A DNA stretch of 55,716 nt from Scatavimonas merdipullorum. Lineage in GTDB: Bacteria; Bacillota; Clostridia; Oscillospirales; Acutalibacteraceae. The stretch lies in contig DVGH01000036.1 of the NCBI GenBank assembly GCA_018712865.1, positions 1-55,716 of the forward strand, given 5' to 3'. Under the pieces are notes generated by a model. The model did not search any database. It had not been told where the DNA came from and saw only the letters and a program-made list of their open reading frames with translations. A program made the translations under genes and the position numbers. Below, piece by piece: positions 1 through 7,895 of the stretch (its first letter is position 1; each line of letters opens with the position of its first letter).

Positions 1-152
1 TGGAGGCAGCGTTAGACCGGGCCAGGCAGTACGATGAACTATACGCCTTTATTACAGGCTTTCGTCTGGGTGGTGCTCTGACCCGTGAAGCATTTGCAGA
101 CATTGACGAGCTAGTGGATTACCGGGAACGCCATGAAACATTGGAGGACTAA
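1..152 (+). CDS. C-terminal fragment of a small unknown protein (left end copy)
   Basis: The frame is open from the window edge to a TAA at 150-152 and encodes about 49 residues. They include FITGFRLGGAL followed by an acidic tail ending ETLED. The FxxGFRLG core resembles the C-terminus of small DUF6809-like proteins common on clostridial phages and integrative elements; this is a weak resemblance made by eye. The same fragment, with one visible difference (His to Tyr four residues before the final ETLED run), lies in opposite orientation at the right end of the window. The start is outside the window, so length and function cannot be judged. Confidence 0.5.
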   Translation, partial: EAALDRARQYDELYAFITGFRLGGALTREAFADIDELVDYRERHETLED

Positions 153-395
153 AAACTCTGCACAACCCCAAATTACAACTTTAAACACATACATTGTAAG
201 TGTGCAAAAACGATTGTATAAGAACCGTCAGGGGGATTCTTAAGGGGGTACTCCCCCTTGAGGCGTACAAAAGGGGGTTCTAAGGGGGAAAACATCGCAA
301 GTTTTCCCCCTTAGTGGTCTTTGGTTCGTTTCTTCCATAAGAAATGAACCAAAGTCTTTTTGGAAGAAATGTATATAAACGTACAAACCCGGCGG
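1..395. repeat. Left arm of a window-end inverted repeat, with hairpin cluster (copy A)
   Basis: This stretch is repeated in inverse orientation at 55328-55716. The first about 150 bases (the coding fragment) are nearly identical. Similarity continues through the non-coding part up to the shared CGCCGGG-type box near 390. The non-coding part holds several hairpins: a G5/C5 palindrome near 239-261, a 13-bp stem at 281-313 around a TTGCGAT loop (minus-strand reading), and a near-perfect 15-bp dyad at 320-354. It fills the gene-free stretch 153-395. Confidence 0.85.
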
Positions 396-444
396 GTAAG
401 ATAAAAACCTGCATAAAGCACCCCGCAGAAAGTTTGGAGAAAGA

Positions 445-475
445 AAAAAGAGGGAACCCCAGGTTCCCTCTTTTT
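445..475. terminator. Strong bidirectional intrinsic terminator
   Basis: A perfect stem, AAAAAGAGGGAACC pairing with GGTTCCCTCTTTTT, closes a 3-base loop (CCA). Runs of A and T flank the GC core, so it can end transcripts from either side. It lies between the end repeat and the convergent end of the esterase gene. Confidence 0.85.
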
Positions 476-510
476 ATCTTTATGAAACGTATCAAGCCAA
501 AAAGCTGCAA

Positions 511-530
511 AAAAGCCGCTTAGTGGCTTA
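511..530 (-). terminator. Weak terminator overlapping the esterase stop codon
   Basis: Read on the minus strand, AAGCCAC TAA GCGGCTT is followed by a run of T. The stem has one mismatch and the TAA in its loop is the esterase stop codon. The stronger hairpin at 445-475 lies just beyond. Confidence 0.45.
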
Positions 531-1557
531 AAAGGCAGCTAAATTGCTTTTTCAAAAAATATTCGATTTCGTACCAGGCTTTTCTGGACGCCGGAAGAAG
601 GTCCTCCAGCAGCTGGAATGTATGGAACATGCCCGGGTAGCGCGTGAGCGTTACATCCACACCGGCTGCTTTGGCCTTGTCATGGATGGTAATGGAATCG
701 CTTTCCAAAAGCTCATAGGTCCCCACCTGGAGCAGCATGGGCGGAAAGCGGTCAAAATCGCCGTAAACGGGCGAAAGGTATTTGTCCTGCAGGTCGGTCT
801 GGCCGGCATAGGCAAGCAGTTTTTCCGGATTGTCCAGGCAGCTGCCGCTATGCGCGCCTTTGGCACGCCCAAACATGGGGTCTTTATAAAGATTGTATGT
901 AAACGACGGCCCCTGCGCGGACATGTCTGCCCAGGGAGACATGCAGATCAGCGCTTTTGGCAGCGGCCGGTTTTCGTCCCGCAGCTTGGCAGTCAGGGAC
1001 AAGGCCAGATTGCCGCCGGCGCTGTCGCCGACCAAAATAATATTTTCCGGCTTATAGCCATTGTCCAAAAGCCAGTTCCAGGCATTTTCTGTGTCTTCGA
1101 GCGCCGCGGGATGTACATGCTCCGGCGCAATGCGGTAATCGATAGAAAGAACGTCCGCACCGGCGCTGACTTTGGAAAGCTTAAGCGCTGTGCTTCTGTA
1201 TGTATCGGAAAAGCCTACGATATATGCACCGCCGTGCAGCTGTAAAATAGCTTTGTCGCCCTTTGAGGCGTTGCTTTTTAAAAGCTCTGCTGGTACGCCG
1301 TTGATTTTAAAAGCATGGTTTGTATAGCCCTTGGGTGTTTTCCATTTTGACGGGCGCATCGCCGATTTTTGCCCCAGATCAATAATCCCGCCGTTTTGCA
1401 TGTGGGAGGTCCGGCAAAAATAGCTGATGGTCTGGGAGGCCAGGGAATCTAAAAACTGCATTTGTGTTTTTCTTTTATATCGGATAGTAGCAAAAAAACC
1501 TGCCGCAATCGCGCCCAGAAAAGCAAGCGCAATGGCAAAAAGCTTTAAGGTTTGCAT
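520..1557 (-). CDS. Alpha/beta hydrolase (HSL-type esterase/lipase), membrane-anchored
   Basis: 345 residues. A hydrophobic segment at about 5-25 looks like a signal anchor. The hormone-sensitive-lipase family motifs are present: the oxyanion HGG at 108-110, the nucleophile elbow GDSAGG at 177-182 (Ser179), and a C-terminal His312 in GMFHTF. The usual acid position reads GTYELLESDS, so Glu282 or Asp287 would complete the triad. It probably hydrolyses short-chain esters at the membrane or outside; the substrate is unknown. A GGAGGA sequence precedes the ATG by 7 bases. It is the last of four minus-strand genes for envelope or secreted proteins. Confidence 0.85.
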   Translation of the reverse strand: MQTLKLFAIALAFLGAIAAGFFATIRYKRKTQMQFLDSLASQTISYFCRTSHMQNGGIIDLGQKSAMRPSKWKTPKGYTNHAFKINGVPAELLKSNASKGDKAILQLHGGAYIVGFSDTYRSTALKLSKVSAGADVLSIDYRIAPEHVHPAALEDTENAWNWLLDNGYKPENIILVGDSAGGNLALSLTAKLRDENRPLPKALICMSPWADMSAQGPSFTYNLYKDPMFGRAKGAHSGSCLDNPEKLLAYAGQTDLQDKYLSPVYGDFDRFPPMLLQVGTYELLESDSITIHDKAKAAGVDVTLTRYPGMFHTFQLLEDLLPASRKAWYEIEYFLKKQFSCLLSH

Positions 1558-1588
1558 AGAAATCCTCCATTACAGGTTGGTAAGGTGG

Positions 1589-2482
1589 TTATTTGGCAGC
1601 CGTAGCTTCGGTTGTTTGTATAAACGGCTTGCCGCCGGTGGGGGAGCAGATATCGCCGCCGCTGAAAAACAGGTCTGTCATGGCGGTTGCCAAACGGTCC
1701 GCCTGCTCAAACAGGTCAAAAAAGGTATCGGTGCGTATTTGCCCGTTTTCTTCCCAGTCGTTGTTGTTTATATTTGCATAATCGTATGTATCGTCCTCTG
1801 TAATGCTTCTGTACATGACAGAAGCGCCGGGCGGCAGATGGCGTTTCTTTTCCCTTCGCAGAAGAAAGTCCTTTTTAAGCCCGGTGCGATCTGTGTGCTT
1901 TTTTAGCCACTTGCGGTAGCTTTGGGCGCTTTCAAACACTTCTTTTACAGAAGCGTTTTCTTGCAGAACAGAATGGAGTAAAACAGAATAAAGCAAAGCC
2001 ATATGCTGCATAACAGCAGGGTCTTTTGGCGCGCAGGTTTGCAGCCGAATGCTGTTTGCAAGCGTGCTTTTTTCATAACGCACCATAATGACATCGAGAT
2101 TGACTTCTATCATATTGTGTGCGACGGCTGCGGAAATTTCACTGCGCTGCGCCGCCATTTGCCTTGCGCCTGACAAAACAAACGGATGTGCAATGCTGTC
2201 GAGTGCGTAATGGGTAAAAAAGCCGAGCGCATAGCTTTGGTCCATGTTGTTTTTGCTATCAAGGGCAAAGCGGGACAAAAAAGAAAGGGTTTGACCAGAC
2301 GGAGCGGTGTGCAAAAGCGAAGCCAGCGACCGCAGTCTTTCCGACTGTGCAGCAAAAAGGAAATCCGGCCCCTGCGCACCCCACAGCAAGGCGTTTTGAT
2401 GAATTTTGCAGTCTTTATATGTCTGCTTTATATGAGCAAGCAGTCGTTGTGCAAGCAGATAATGCGTAATGACTGAAGGCAT
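1589..2482 (-). CDS. Zinc-dependent phospholipase C-like protein
   Basis: 297 residues. The family's metal-ligand pattern is visible: an N-terminal VITHY, GAQGPDFLF at about 35, FTHYALDSIAHPF at about 90-102, and HNMIEVNLD at about 120. These match the His/Asp set of the zinc-dependent PLC (PF00882) fold. There is no clear signal peptide, so this may be an intracellular member rather than a toxin-like secreted enzyme. The start ATG follows GGAGG by a few bases. It ends 31 bases before the esterase start, which suggests co-transcription. Confidence 0.8.
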   Translation of the reverse strand: MPSVITHYLLAQRLLAHIKQTYKDCKIHQNALLWGAQGPDFLFAAQSERLRSLASLLHTAPSGQTLSFLSRFALDSKNNMDQSYALGFFTHYALDSIAHPFVLSGARQMAAQRSEISAAVAHNMIEVNLDVIMVRYEKSTLANSIRLQTCAPKDPAVMQHMALLYSVLLHSVLQENASVKEVFESAQSYRKWLKKHTDRTGLKKDFLLRREKKRHLPPGASVMYRSITEDDTYDYANINNNDWEENGQIRTDTFFDLFEQADRLATAMTDLFFSGGDICSPTGGKPFIQTTEATAAK

Positions 2483-2543
2483 GAAACGTTCCTCCCGGTT
2501 TGCGCAGCTATGGGACAGCCGCAGACAGCACTTTGATAAAAGC

Positions 2544-4283
2544 TTATTTGTTTACATCCCATTGCGCATATTGGCCGTAATGGCCGGTTGCAAGGTCAAA
2601 GGCGTCTTTTTTGACTTCCTGGCCGTCTATATAATATGCGGCGTTTTCTTCGCCGCTACCGTTTGCGACGATCTTATAGGTTTGTGAATCAGGCGTGTAT
2701 TTGCCGTCTTTATATGCGTTAAAGGAAAACTCCGTGGTTTTGGACGAGCCGCTTTCAGACAGATCATTTTCACATAATACCACATTGCCGGTGGTGTTAT
2801 CCATATAAATATCAAGCCGGCAGGTCTTGCTGCTGTCGGTTGCGGCAAAAAAGGCAGTAGAGCGTTTGATTTCGTTGCTGGTTTCCTTTGCAACGTCGAT
2901 CTGGCAGCTGTGCCCGCCTGTGTAATACAGCAAAAGCTCGTTTGTGCCATCGCCGTCTACATCGATGGCCTTGCTTGCATACAATGCAAGCACAGTGCCG
3001 TTTTGCGCTTTAATGGTATCGTCTTTTATGGAATCCAGATAGCGCGATAACGCTTCGGAGTTGCTCTGAACCGTTACCTGAACGCTGCATACGGCACCGG
3101 AAAGGCAGGATAAAATGCCCTGTACTTCACAGCTGCCGGCGTTTTTGCCGGTGACAATTCCGTTTTTATTGACGGTGGCCACCGCTTTGTCAGAGGTTGT
3201 CCATTCTATACGGTTTAAATAGACTTCTTCCAGCTTTACCACAGGCTGTGCTTTTTCGTACTTACCCTGTGCGACGGTGATTGTCCGGTTGACCCAGTCT
3301 GTAAATTCCGGATAATTTTCACCCAGCGCGGAAAGGGAGGAAAGATACGCTTCTTCTGTTGTATTGCTGCCGTCCATAGAGAAGGCTCCGCTAAGCGGGA
3401 CGTTTTCTCCGTCCTTATAACGATAGACATCGGTCATGGTTTGGACGGAAGAAAGCGTGCTGCCCGACGCGCTGTAAAGCGTAACGGTTCGCTTGCTTTG
3501 TGTGGTGCTGTTTTGGATAGCGGTGGATTTTATATAGAAGGCTGCTGTTTTACCTGTGCAGACGGTTTCGCTGTACGAGGTGTTTGTCTGTTTTTCTAAA
3601 AGAGAGGAAAAGCTGTCGAAGGTTTTGAGCGAAACAGGCTTGCCGTTTTGCAGCGTGACAATCTCTACCGCGGTGATGGAAGCACCGGCCTGGTATTTGA
3701 GCAGCAGTATATAATGCCCGTCGGTCCCTTCGTTTGTGATTCTGCATTGCACCAGATTGACGGTCTGCGATTTTTTGTTCCCATAGGTGACTTTCTGGCT
3801 GGCTGGGACTTCCAGTAGATAGTCGTTTAAAAGCTTGATTTCGTCGATCCGCTCGTCTGTAATGGTAAACTTATATGCAGCCGTGGCTTTTTTATTGGCG
3901 GATGAAACGGCGGTAATGGTACACTCGCCCGCAGACAGGGCCGTTACCTTGCCCGTGCTGTCCACACAAGCGACGTTTGGATTGGAGCTTGTAAACGAAA
4001 GCGCTTTATTTTTGGCGTTTTCAGGTACAATGACAGGGCTGAGAGTGAGTGTGTCGCCCCGTTTTAACGTACTGGATGTTTTTTCAGCCTGCAGGGCTTG
4101 TACGTCTGAGGAGGTGGGCGGCTGTGTGGTGGGTTCGGTGGGCGCTTCGGTTGGGGTCTGCACAACGGAAACAGAAGCGATCAGCCTTCCTGCAAGCGTG
4201 GGATTGAACAGAAAAACACCCACGGCTGTCAGGGAAAGGACAGCCAGACAAATAAAGGTGATAATTGCTGCCTTATGTTTCAT
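2544..4283 (-). CDS. Secreted or membrane-anchored protein with Big_2 domains and a Ca-binding-like repeat
   Basis: 579 residues. An N-terminal hydrophobic segment (about 7-28) is followed by a Thr/Pro-rich linker (TPTEAPTEPTTQPP). A Big_2 (bacterial Ig-like) domain follows at about 63-142, with the usual SSNPNVACVDSTGKVTA pattern; a second Big_2-like stretch lies at about 365-405 (VATVNKNGIVTGKNAG). Further on is DVDGDGTNELLLYY, a VCBS/FG-GAP-like acidic loop also found in the lipoprotein at 36579. The middle has no domain I recognise. It is probably an extracellular structural or binding protein. AAAGGA precedes the ATG. Confidence 0.7.
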   Translation of the reverse strand: MKHKAAIITFICLAVLSLTAVGVFLFNPTLAGRLIASVSVVQTPTEAPTEPTTQPPTSSDVQALQAEKTSSTLKRGDTLTLSPVIVPENAKNKALSFTSSNPNVACVDSTGKVTALSAGECTITAVSSANKKATAAYKFTITDERIDEIKLLNDYLLEVPASQKVTYGNKKSQTVNLVQCRITNEGTDGHYILLLKYQAGASITAVEIVTLQNGKPVSLKTFDSFSSLLEKQTNTSYSETVCTGKTAAFYIKSTAIQNSTTQSKRTVTLYSASGSTLSSVQTMTDVYRYKDGENVPLSGAFSMDGSNTTEEAYLSSLSALGENYPEFTDWVNRTITVAQGKYEKAQPVVKLEEVYLNRIEWTTSDKAVATVNKNGIVTGKNAGSCEVQGILSCLSGAVCSVQVTVQSNSEALSRYLDSIKDDTIKAQNGTVLALYASKAIDVDGDGTNELLLYYTGGHSCQIDVAKETSNEIKRSTAFFAATDSSKTCRLDIYMDNTTGNVVLCENDLSESGSSKTTEFSFNAYKDGKYTPDSQTYKIVANGSGEENAAYYIDGQEVKKDAFDLATGHYGQYAQWDVNK

Positions 4284-4350
4284 AACCAGGTTCCTTTCAA
4301 AAATAAACTTCCAAAAACGGCAAACGCGTTATCTGGAAGGCGCTGTTTTT

Positions 4351-4378
4351 ACTATATTGTTTCCGTTGCTTTTGTCAA
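4351..4378 (-). promoter_or_regulatory. SigA-type promoter for the Big_2 protein gene
   Basis: On the minus strand TTGACA (4373-4378), a 16-base spacer and TATAGT (4351-4356) lie about 70 bases upstream of the ATG at 4283. Apart from this promoter and the terminator at 4575-4602, the gap 4284-4662 is AT-rich and shows nothing I can call. Confidence 0.7.
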
Positions 4379-4574
4379 TTATAAATTTATTATAAATTGC
4401 CGGAGGGCGCAGGTCAACTAAAAATCGTCAAATCTCTTGCTAAAATTGTTCCATGGGTGTCAAAAAAAAGAAAAAACAGATTTTTTTACCGCCTTTTACA
4501 GAAAAAACCAGTCTTTTGCATAAAGAAAAAGAGACCGGCGCCGTAGCAGGCTGTATAAAATTTAAAAATTCGAT

Positions 4575-4602
4575 AAAAAAGCGGACAGAAGAGCTGTCCG
4601 CC
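4575..4602 (-). terminator. Intrinsic terminator of the deacetylase gene
   Basis: GCGGACAG (4581-4588), loop AAGAG, CTGTCCGC (4594-4601) is a perfect 8-bp stem. On the minus strand it is followed by TTTTTTAT. It lies 60 bases past the deacetylase stop. Confidence 0.85.
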
Positions 4603-4662
4603 GGATTTGTATCTATGTAGTTATGTGCTGACATGGCTTTGAGAGCTGCTTTCTTGTTTGGA

Positions 4663-5463
4663 TCAAGCAGAGCCGGAAGGGTCTGTGTTTACGGAGGCTG
4701 TGTCTGTATGCATGCGGCCCTCGTGGTCTGTGGTATAACTGCCTTTTAACAAAATTTCGGAAATCGGGACGATCTCATACCCTTGTGCGCGGATGGCTTC
4801 TATAATCATCGGGAGCGCTTCCGGCGTGTTTTTTGCACCGTTATGCAGCAGGATGATGCTGCCGGGTGACAGGTTGTTCTGAATGCGGTCTACCATTTGC
4901 TGGGGTGAAGGATCCTTCCAGTCAAGACTGTCGATATCCCACTGTACGCAGTACATATGGATGCTGTTGACAGTTTCGACCAATGCATTGTTATAGTCGC
5001 CGTAAGGCGGCCGGAACAGGGTGGGGCGTACGCCTGTAATTTTTTCAATTTTGTCGTTGCAGCCGTTGAGCTCCTGCAGCATATCTTCCCGGCTTTGCTG
5101 CGGCATGTGCGCATGTGTGTCGGAATGGTTTCCCACGTCGTGCCCCGCGTCGTGAATGGCCTTTACGGAATCGGGGTATTTATCCACCCATTCCCCCACA
5201 AGGAAAAAGGTGGTTTTTACGTTGTATTCGTCCAGCGTGTCCAGAAGGCCCTGCGTTTGCTCGTTCCCCCAGGCGGCATCAAACGATATGCTTACGACTT
5301 TTTCTTCCTGTTCTACACAATATATAGGAATTTTCCTTGCGGTTGTGGAGGCCATTATAACGCCATTGTAGCTGGAAAAACAGACGGACAGCGCAAGGAC
5401 TCCCACAAGCAGACAGCAGCCGATGATGATAAGCCGCTGCTTTGTAAAAACAAAAAATTTCAT
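4663..5463 (-). CDS. pdaB: Polysaccharide deacetylase, PdaB-like (sporulation)
   Basis: 266 residues. One N-terminal membrane anchor (about 10-30) is followed by a NodB-homology domain. Its motifs are SFDAAWG (catalytic Asp), HSDTHAHM (metal-binding His-x3-His), FRPPYGD, DSLDW and LLHNG. The YCVEQEEKVVSISFDAAWG opening is typical of PdaB-type proteins made in sporulation, which act on cortex or cell-wall glycan. The symbol rests on family resemblance. It sits just downstream of pilC but is separated from it by a hairpin that also covers its ribosome binding site. Confidence 0.8.
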   Translation of the reverse strand: MKFFVFTKQRLIIIGCCLLVGVLALSVCFSSYNGVIMASTTARKIPIYCVEQEEKVVSISFDAAWGNEQTQGLLDTLDEYNVKTTFFLVGEWVDKYPDSVKAIHDAGHDVGNHSDTHAHMPQQSREDMLQELNGCNDKIEKITGVRPTLFRPPYGDYNNALVETVNSIHMYCVQWDIDSLDWKDPSPQQMVDRIQNNLSPGSIILLHNGAKNTPEALPMIIEAIRAQGYEIVPISEILLKGSYTTDHEGRMHTDTASVNTDPSGSA

Positions 5464-5470
5464 AAAGACT

Positions 5471-5498
5471 CCCCCTTATACATAAATGTATGCGGGGG
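5471..5498 (-). promoter_or_regulatory. Hairpin covering the deacetylase ribosome binding site
   Basis: On the minus strand CCCCC pairs with the GGGGG of the Shine-Dalgarno AAGGGGGAG, which lies 5 bases before the ATG. A 2x2 internal loop follows, then ATACA/TGTAT around a TTTA loop. It could hide the RBS, or act as a poor terminator for pilC; there is no T run. Confidence 0.5.
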
Positions 5499-5519
5499 AA
5501 TGGCTGCAGATGATTTAAT

Positions 5520-6776
5520 TTAAGAATTTACGCTGGTGGCAATGACATCGTACATGCCAAACATGGGAACCACAATGGAAATCACAACAGTTGCCACCAC
5601 GATGGCTATGAGTACAGTCAAAACAGGCGTTATAGCGCCGGTCAGACGCTTGGTGGATTCGTCCGCCTGCTGCTCGTACATATCGGTCATTTTACGCAGG
5701 GAATCGGAAAGCATGCCGCTTTCTTCACCGACACGGATCATGGAAACGAGCAAAGCGTCAAACACGGGATACCGCGACATGGCTACGTTGATGGGTGTGC
5801 CGATCTTTACATCCTCGATAATCTGGTTCATACAGTCCTTCATATATGCGTTTGCAATGACATCCCTTGCAAGCTCCAGCGCTTTTATAATGCGGATCCC
5901 TGCGTCTGTAAGCGTGGCCATGATACGGCAAAAGCGCGCAATATGGGAAATACGCATGACCTTACCGATTAACGGGAGCTTTAGCTGCGTACGACTCCAC
6001 CACATACAAAAGCTTTCGTTATATTTGTATAAGCACCGCAGCCCAAAAACAAGCGCGGCAATGATCAAAAGGATGATATACCAGTGGTTGATCAGCATAT
6101 TGGAAACGCCCACTGTAAACTGTGTAATAGCCGGCAGTTCGGCGCCAAAGCTGCTAAAGAGGGTAGAAAAAGAAGGGATGACCAGTACGGACAAGACAAT
6201 CATCAAAATAATTGTAAGGCCCAGCAGAAAGGCCGGATATGCCAGGGCGGTTTTGATCTTGCCGAAAAGGGCGATTTCTTTTTCCAAAATGGAAGCGCAC
6301 TGGGCAAAGGAAAGATCTAACCGCCCGTTTGCTTCACCTGCTTGTATGATATTGATGACGATATGGGGAAAGGTCTTAAACCTGCTCATAGCGGCAGACA
6401 ACGGTACGCCGTTGTAAAGCTCTTTTGTAATTTCCGTAAGAACCTTGCGCAGATTTTTGTCCGATTCTGTATCGACCATGACCTCCATAGCCATAGAGAG
6501 GGAAATCCCTGCCTTCATCATCAGGCCCATCTGGTGCATCATCGCGAGCATGCGTTTTTTCCTGATTTTTGTATCATGGATATCTTTTATATTGAGCTCC
6601 CGTTCCCAAATGCTTTTGCCGGCGTTGATTTCGGCCGGGTCCTGCAGCTGCGTGACCGAAAGGGCCGTAAGGCCGCGCGAACGCAGGTTTTTCCTGACTT
6701 CGTCGCGGGAGTTGGCAGTCATTTCGCCCTTATATTTTCTGTTTTTGCTGTTGACGGCGATATATGTGTATTTCAA
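5520..6776 (-). CDS. pilC: Type IV pilus inner-membrane platform protein (PilC/GspF)
   Basis: 418 residues with the duplicated GspF fold. The first repeat (about 70-190) has the MMHQMGLMMKAGISL helix and a membrane segment at about 180-205. The second repeat (about 275-400) starts ARFCRIMATLTDAGI and ends in a long hydrophobic helix. It anchors the assembly motors in the membrane. The start is TTG at 6776, preceded by AGAGGTGACC at suitable spacing; no ATG fits the conserved N-terminus (KYTYIAV). It lies 6 bases after pilT and is the last gene of the pilus assembly run. Confidence 0.93.
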   Translation of the reverse strand: MKYTYIAVNSKNRKYKGEMTANSRDEVRKNLRSRGLTALSVTQLQDPAEINAGKSIWERELNIKDIHDTKIRKKRMLAMMHQMGLMMKAGISLSMAMEVMVDTESDKNLRKVLTEITKELYNGVPLSAAMSRFKTFPHIVINIIQAGEANGRLDLSFAQCASILEKEIALFGKIKTALAYPAFLLGLTIILMIVLSVLVIPSFSTLFSSFGAELPAITQFTVGVSNMLINHWYIILLIIAALVFGLRCLYKYNESFCMWWSRTQLKLPLIGKVMRISHIARFCRIMATLTDAGIRIIKALELARDVIANAYMKDCMNQIIEDVKIGTPINVAMSRYPVFDALLVSMIRVGEESGMLSDSLRKMTDMYEQQADESTKRLTGAITPVLTVLIAIVVATVVISIVVPMFGMYDVIATSVNS

Positions 6777-6782
6777 GCGGGG

Positions 6783-7877
6783 TCACCTCTGCTCTGGATA
6801 AAGTGAAATATTTGGATACGGCGGCATGCCCGCAGCCGACGGGCTGTCTGTATGAAGGCTGTAGCGCCGTGCCGTTTCCGGTGTGATATAGCCGTTTTCC
6901 AGAAGAAGCTGGATGCTTGCGTTTCTGGTAAGCATACCTGCGTTTTTATTAAGCTGGATGATCTGGTCGATTTGCGCAGTTTTATTTTCGCGGATCAGGT
7001 TTGCGACCGCAGAGTTTACAAACATCATTTCAAAAGCGCCGATCTGCCCGGAAATGTCCGCCCGGGGGAGCAATCTTTGTGAAATAACCGCTTTGAGCGT
7101 GGTGGAAAGCTGACCGAGCACCTGCTGCTGACGGCTTACCGGGAACAGGTCGACCATACGGTCAATTGTTTTTGCAGCGCCTTCTGTATGTAAAGTGGAA
7201 AAGACAAGATGCCCCGTTTCGGCTGCAGAAAGGGCCATGGTCATGGATTCTGGATCCCGAATTTCACCAATTAGAATAACATCGGGATTTTCACGCAGGA
7301 CTGCGCGCAGCGCAGTGGAATAGCTCAGGCTGTCTGTCCCGACCTCCCGCTGGTTGATTATACAGCGGATGGGCGTGTGGATGTATTCAACGGGGTCTTC
7401 AATCGTAACAATATGCAGACAGCGTTTTTTGTTCATTTCGTGGATCAAGGCTGCAAGCGTTGTGGTTTTTCCGCTGCCGGAAGGGCCTGTTACAAGCACC
7501 AGGCCTTCTTGCAGGTTTAAAATTTTATCGATAGAAGCAGGAAGATTTAGTGTGTTGATTTCGGGCGGTTGTGCGTGAACGACACGCATAACCAGTGCAG
7601 CGCCGTTGCGTTGATGAAATGCGTTGATGCGGAAGCGGCCAAAGTCTTTTATATTTGCGGCGGCGTCTATATCGCCTGCTTCCTGAAAACGGGCGTAATG
7701 TGCAGAAGACAGCACCTGACGAATGCAGTCCAGGACTTCCTCATCGGTTAAAAGCGGATGGTCTTCTGAAAAGCAAATTTTTCCGTGTATGCGCAGGGCG
7801 GGCTTATTGCCCGCGGCACAATGGATGTCCGATGCACCAGCGATTACGGCGTCGCGGATAAAGGCATAAAAATCCAT
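6783..7877 (-). CDS. pilT: Type IV pilus retraction ATPase PilT
   Basis: 364 residues, the normal PilT length. The Walker A is GPSGSGKTTT, the Asp box is DPVEYIH, the Walker B region is NPDVILIGEIRD, and the His box is ETGHLVFSTLHT. The N-terminus (DFYAFIRDAVIAGASDIH) is typical of PilT rather than PilB, and there is no zinc CxxC. It hydrolyses ATP to disassemble the pilus, so this organism should retract its pili (twitching or pulling). It lies between pilB and pilC in one run of minus-strand genes. Confidence 0.94.
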   Translation of the reverse strand: MDFYAFIRDAVIAGASDIHCAAGNKPALRIHGKICFSEDHPLLTDEEVLDCIRQVLSSAHYARFQEAGDIDAAANIKDFGRFRINAFHQRNGAALVMRVVHAQPPEINTLNLPASIDKILNLQEGLVLVTGPSGSGKTTTLAALIHEMNKKRCLHIVTIEDPVEYIHTPIRCIINQREVGTDSLSYSTALRAVLRENPDVILIGEIRDPESMTMALSAAETGHLVFSTLHTEGAAKTIDRMVDLFPVSRQQQVLGQLSTTLKAVISQRLLPRADISGQIGAFEMMFVNSAVANLIRENKTAQIDQIIQLNKNAGMLTRNASIQLLLENGYITPETARRYSLHTDSPSAAGMPPYPNISLYPEQR

Positions 7878-7895
7878 AGCTTTGCAGCCCCTTTT

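Noticed and set aside
280..510. 76-residue minus-strand frame
   Set aside because: It spans repeat copy A and the terminator at 445-475, so it is not a plausible gene.
4440..4634. 64-residue minus-strand open frame
   Set aside because: It contains the intrinsic terminator at 4575-4602 and a low-complexity Phe/Lys stretch; no RBS.
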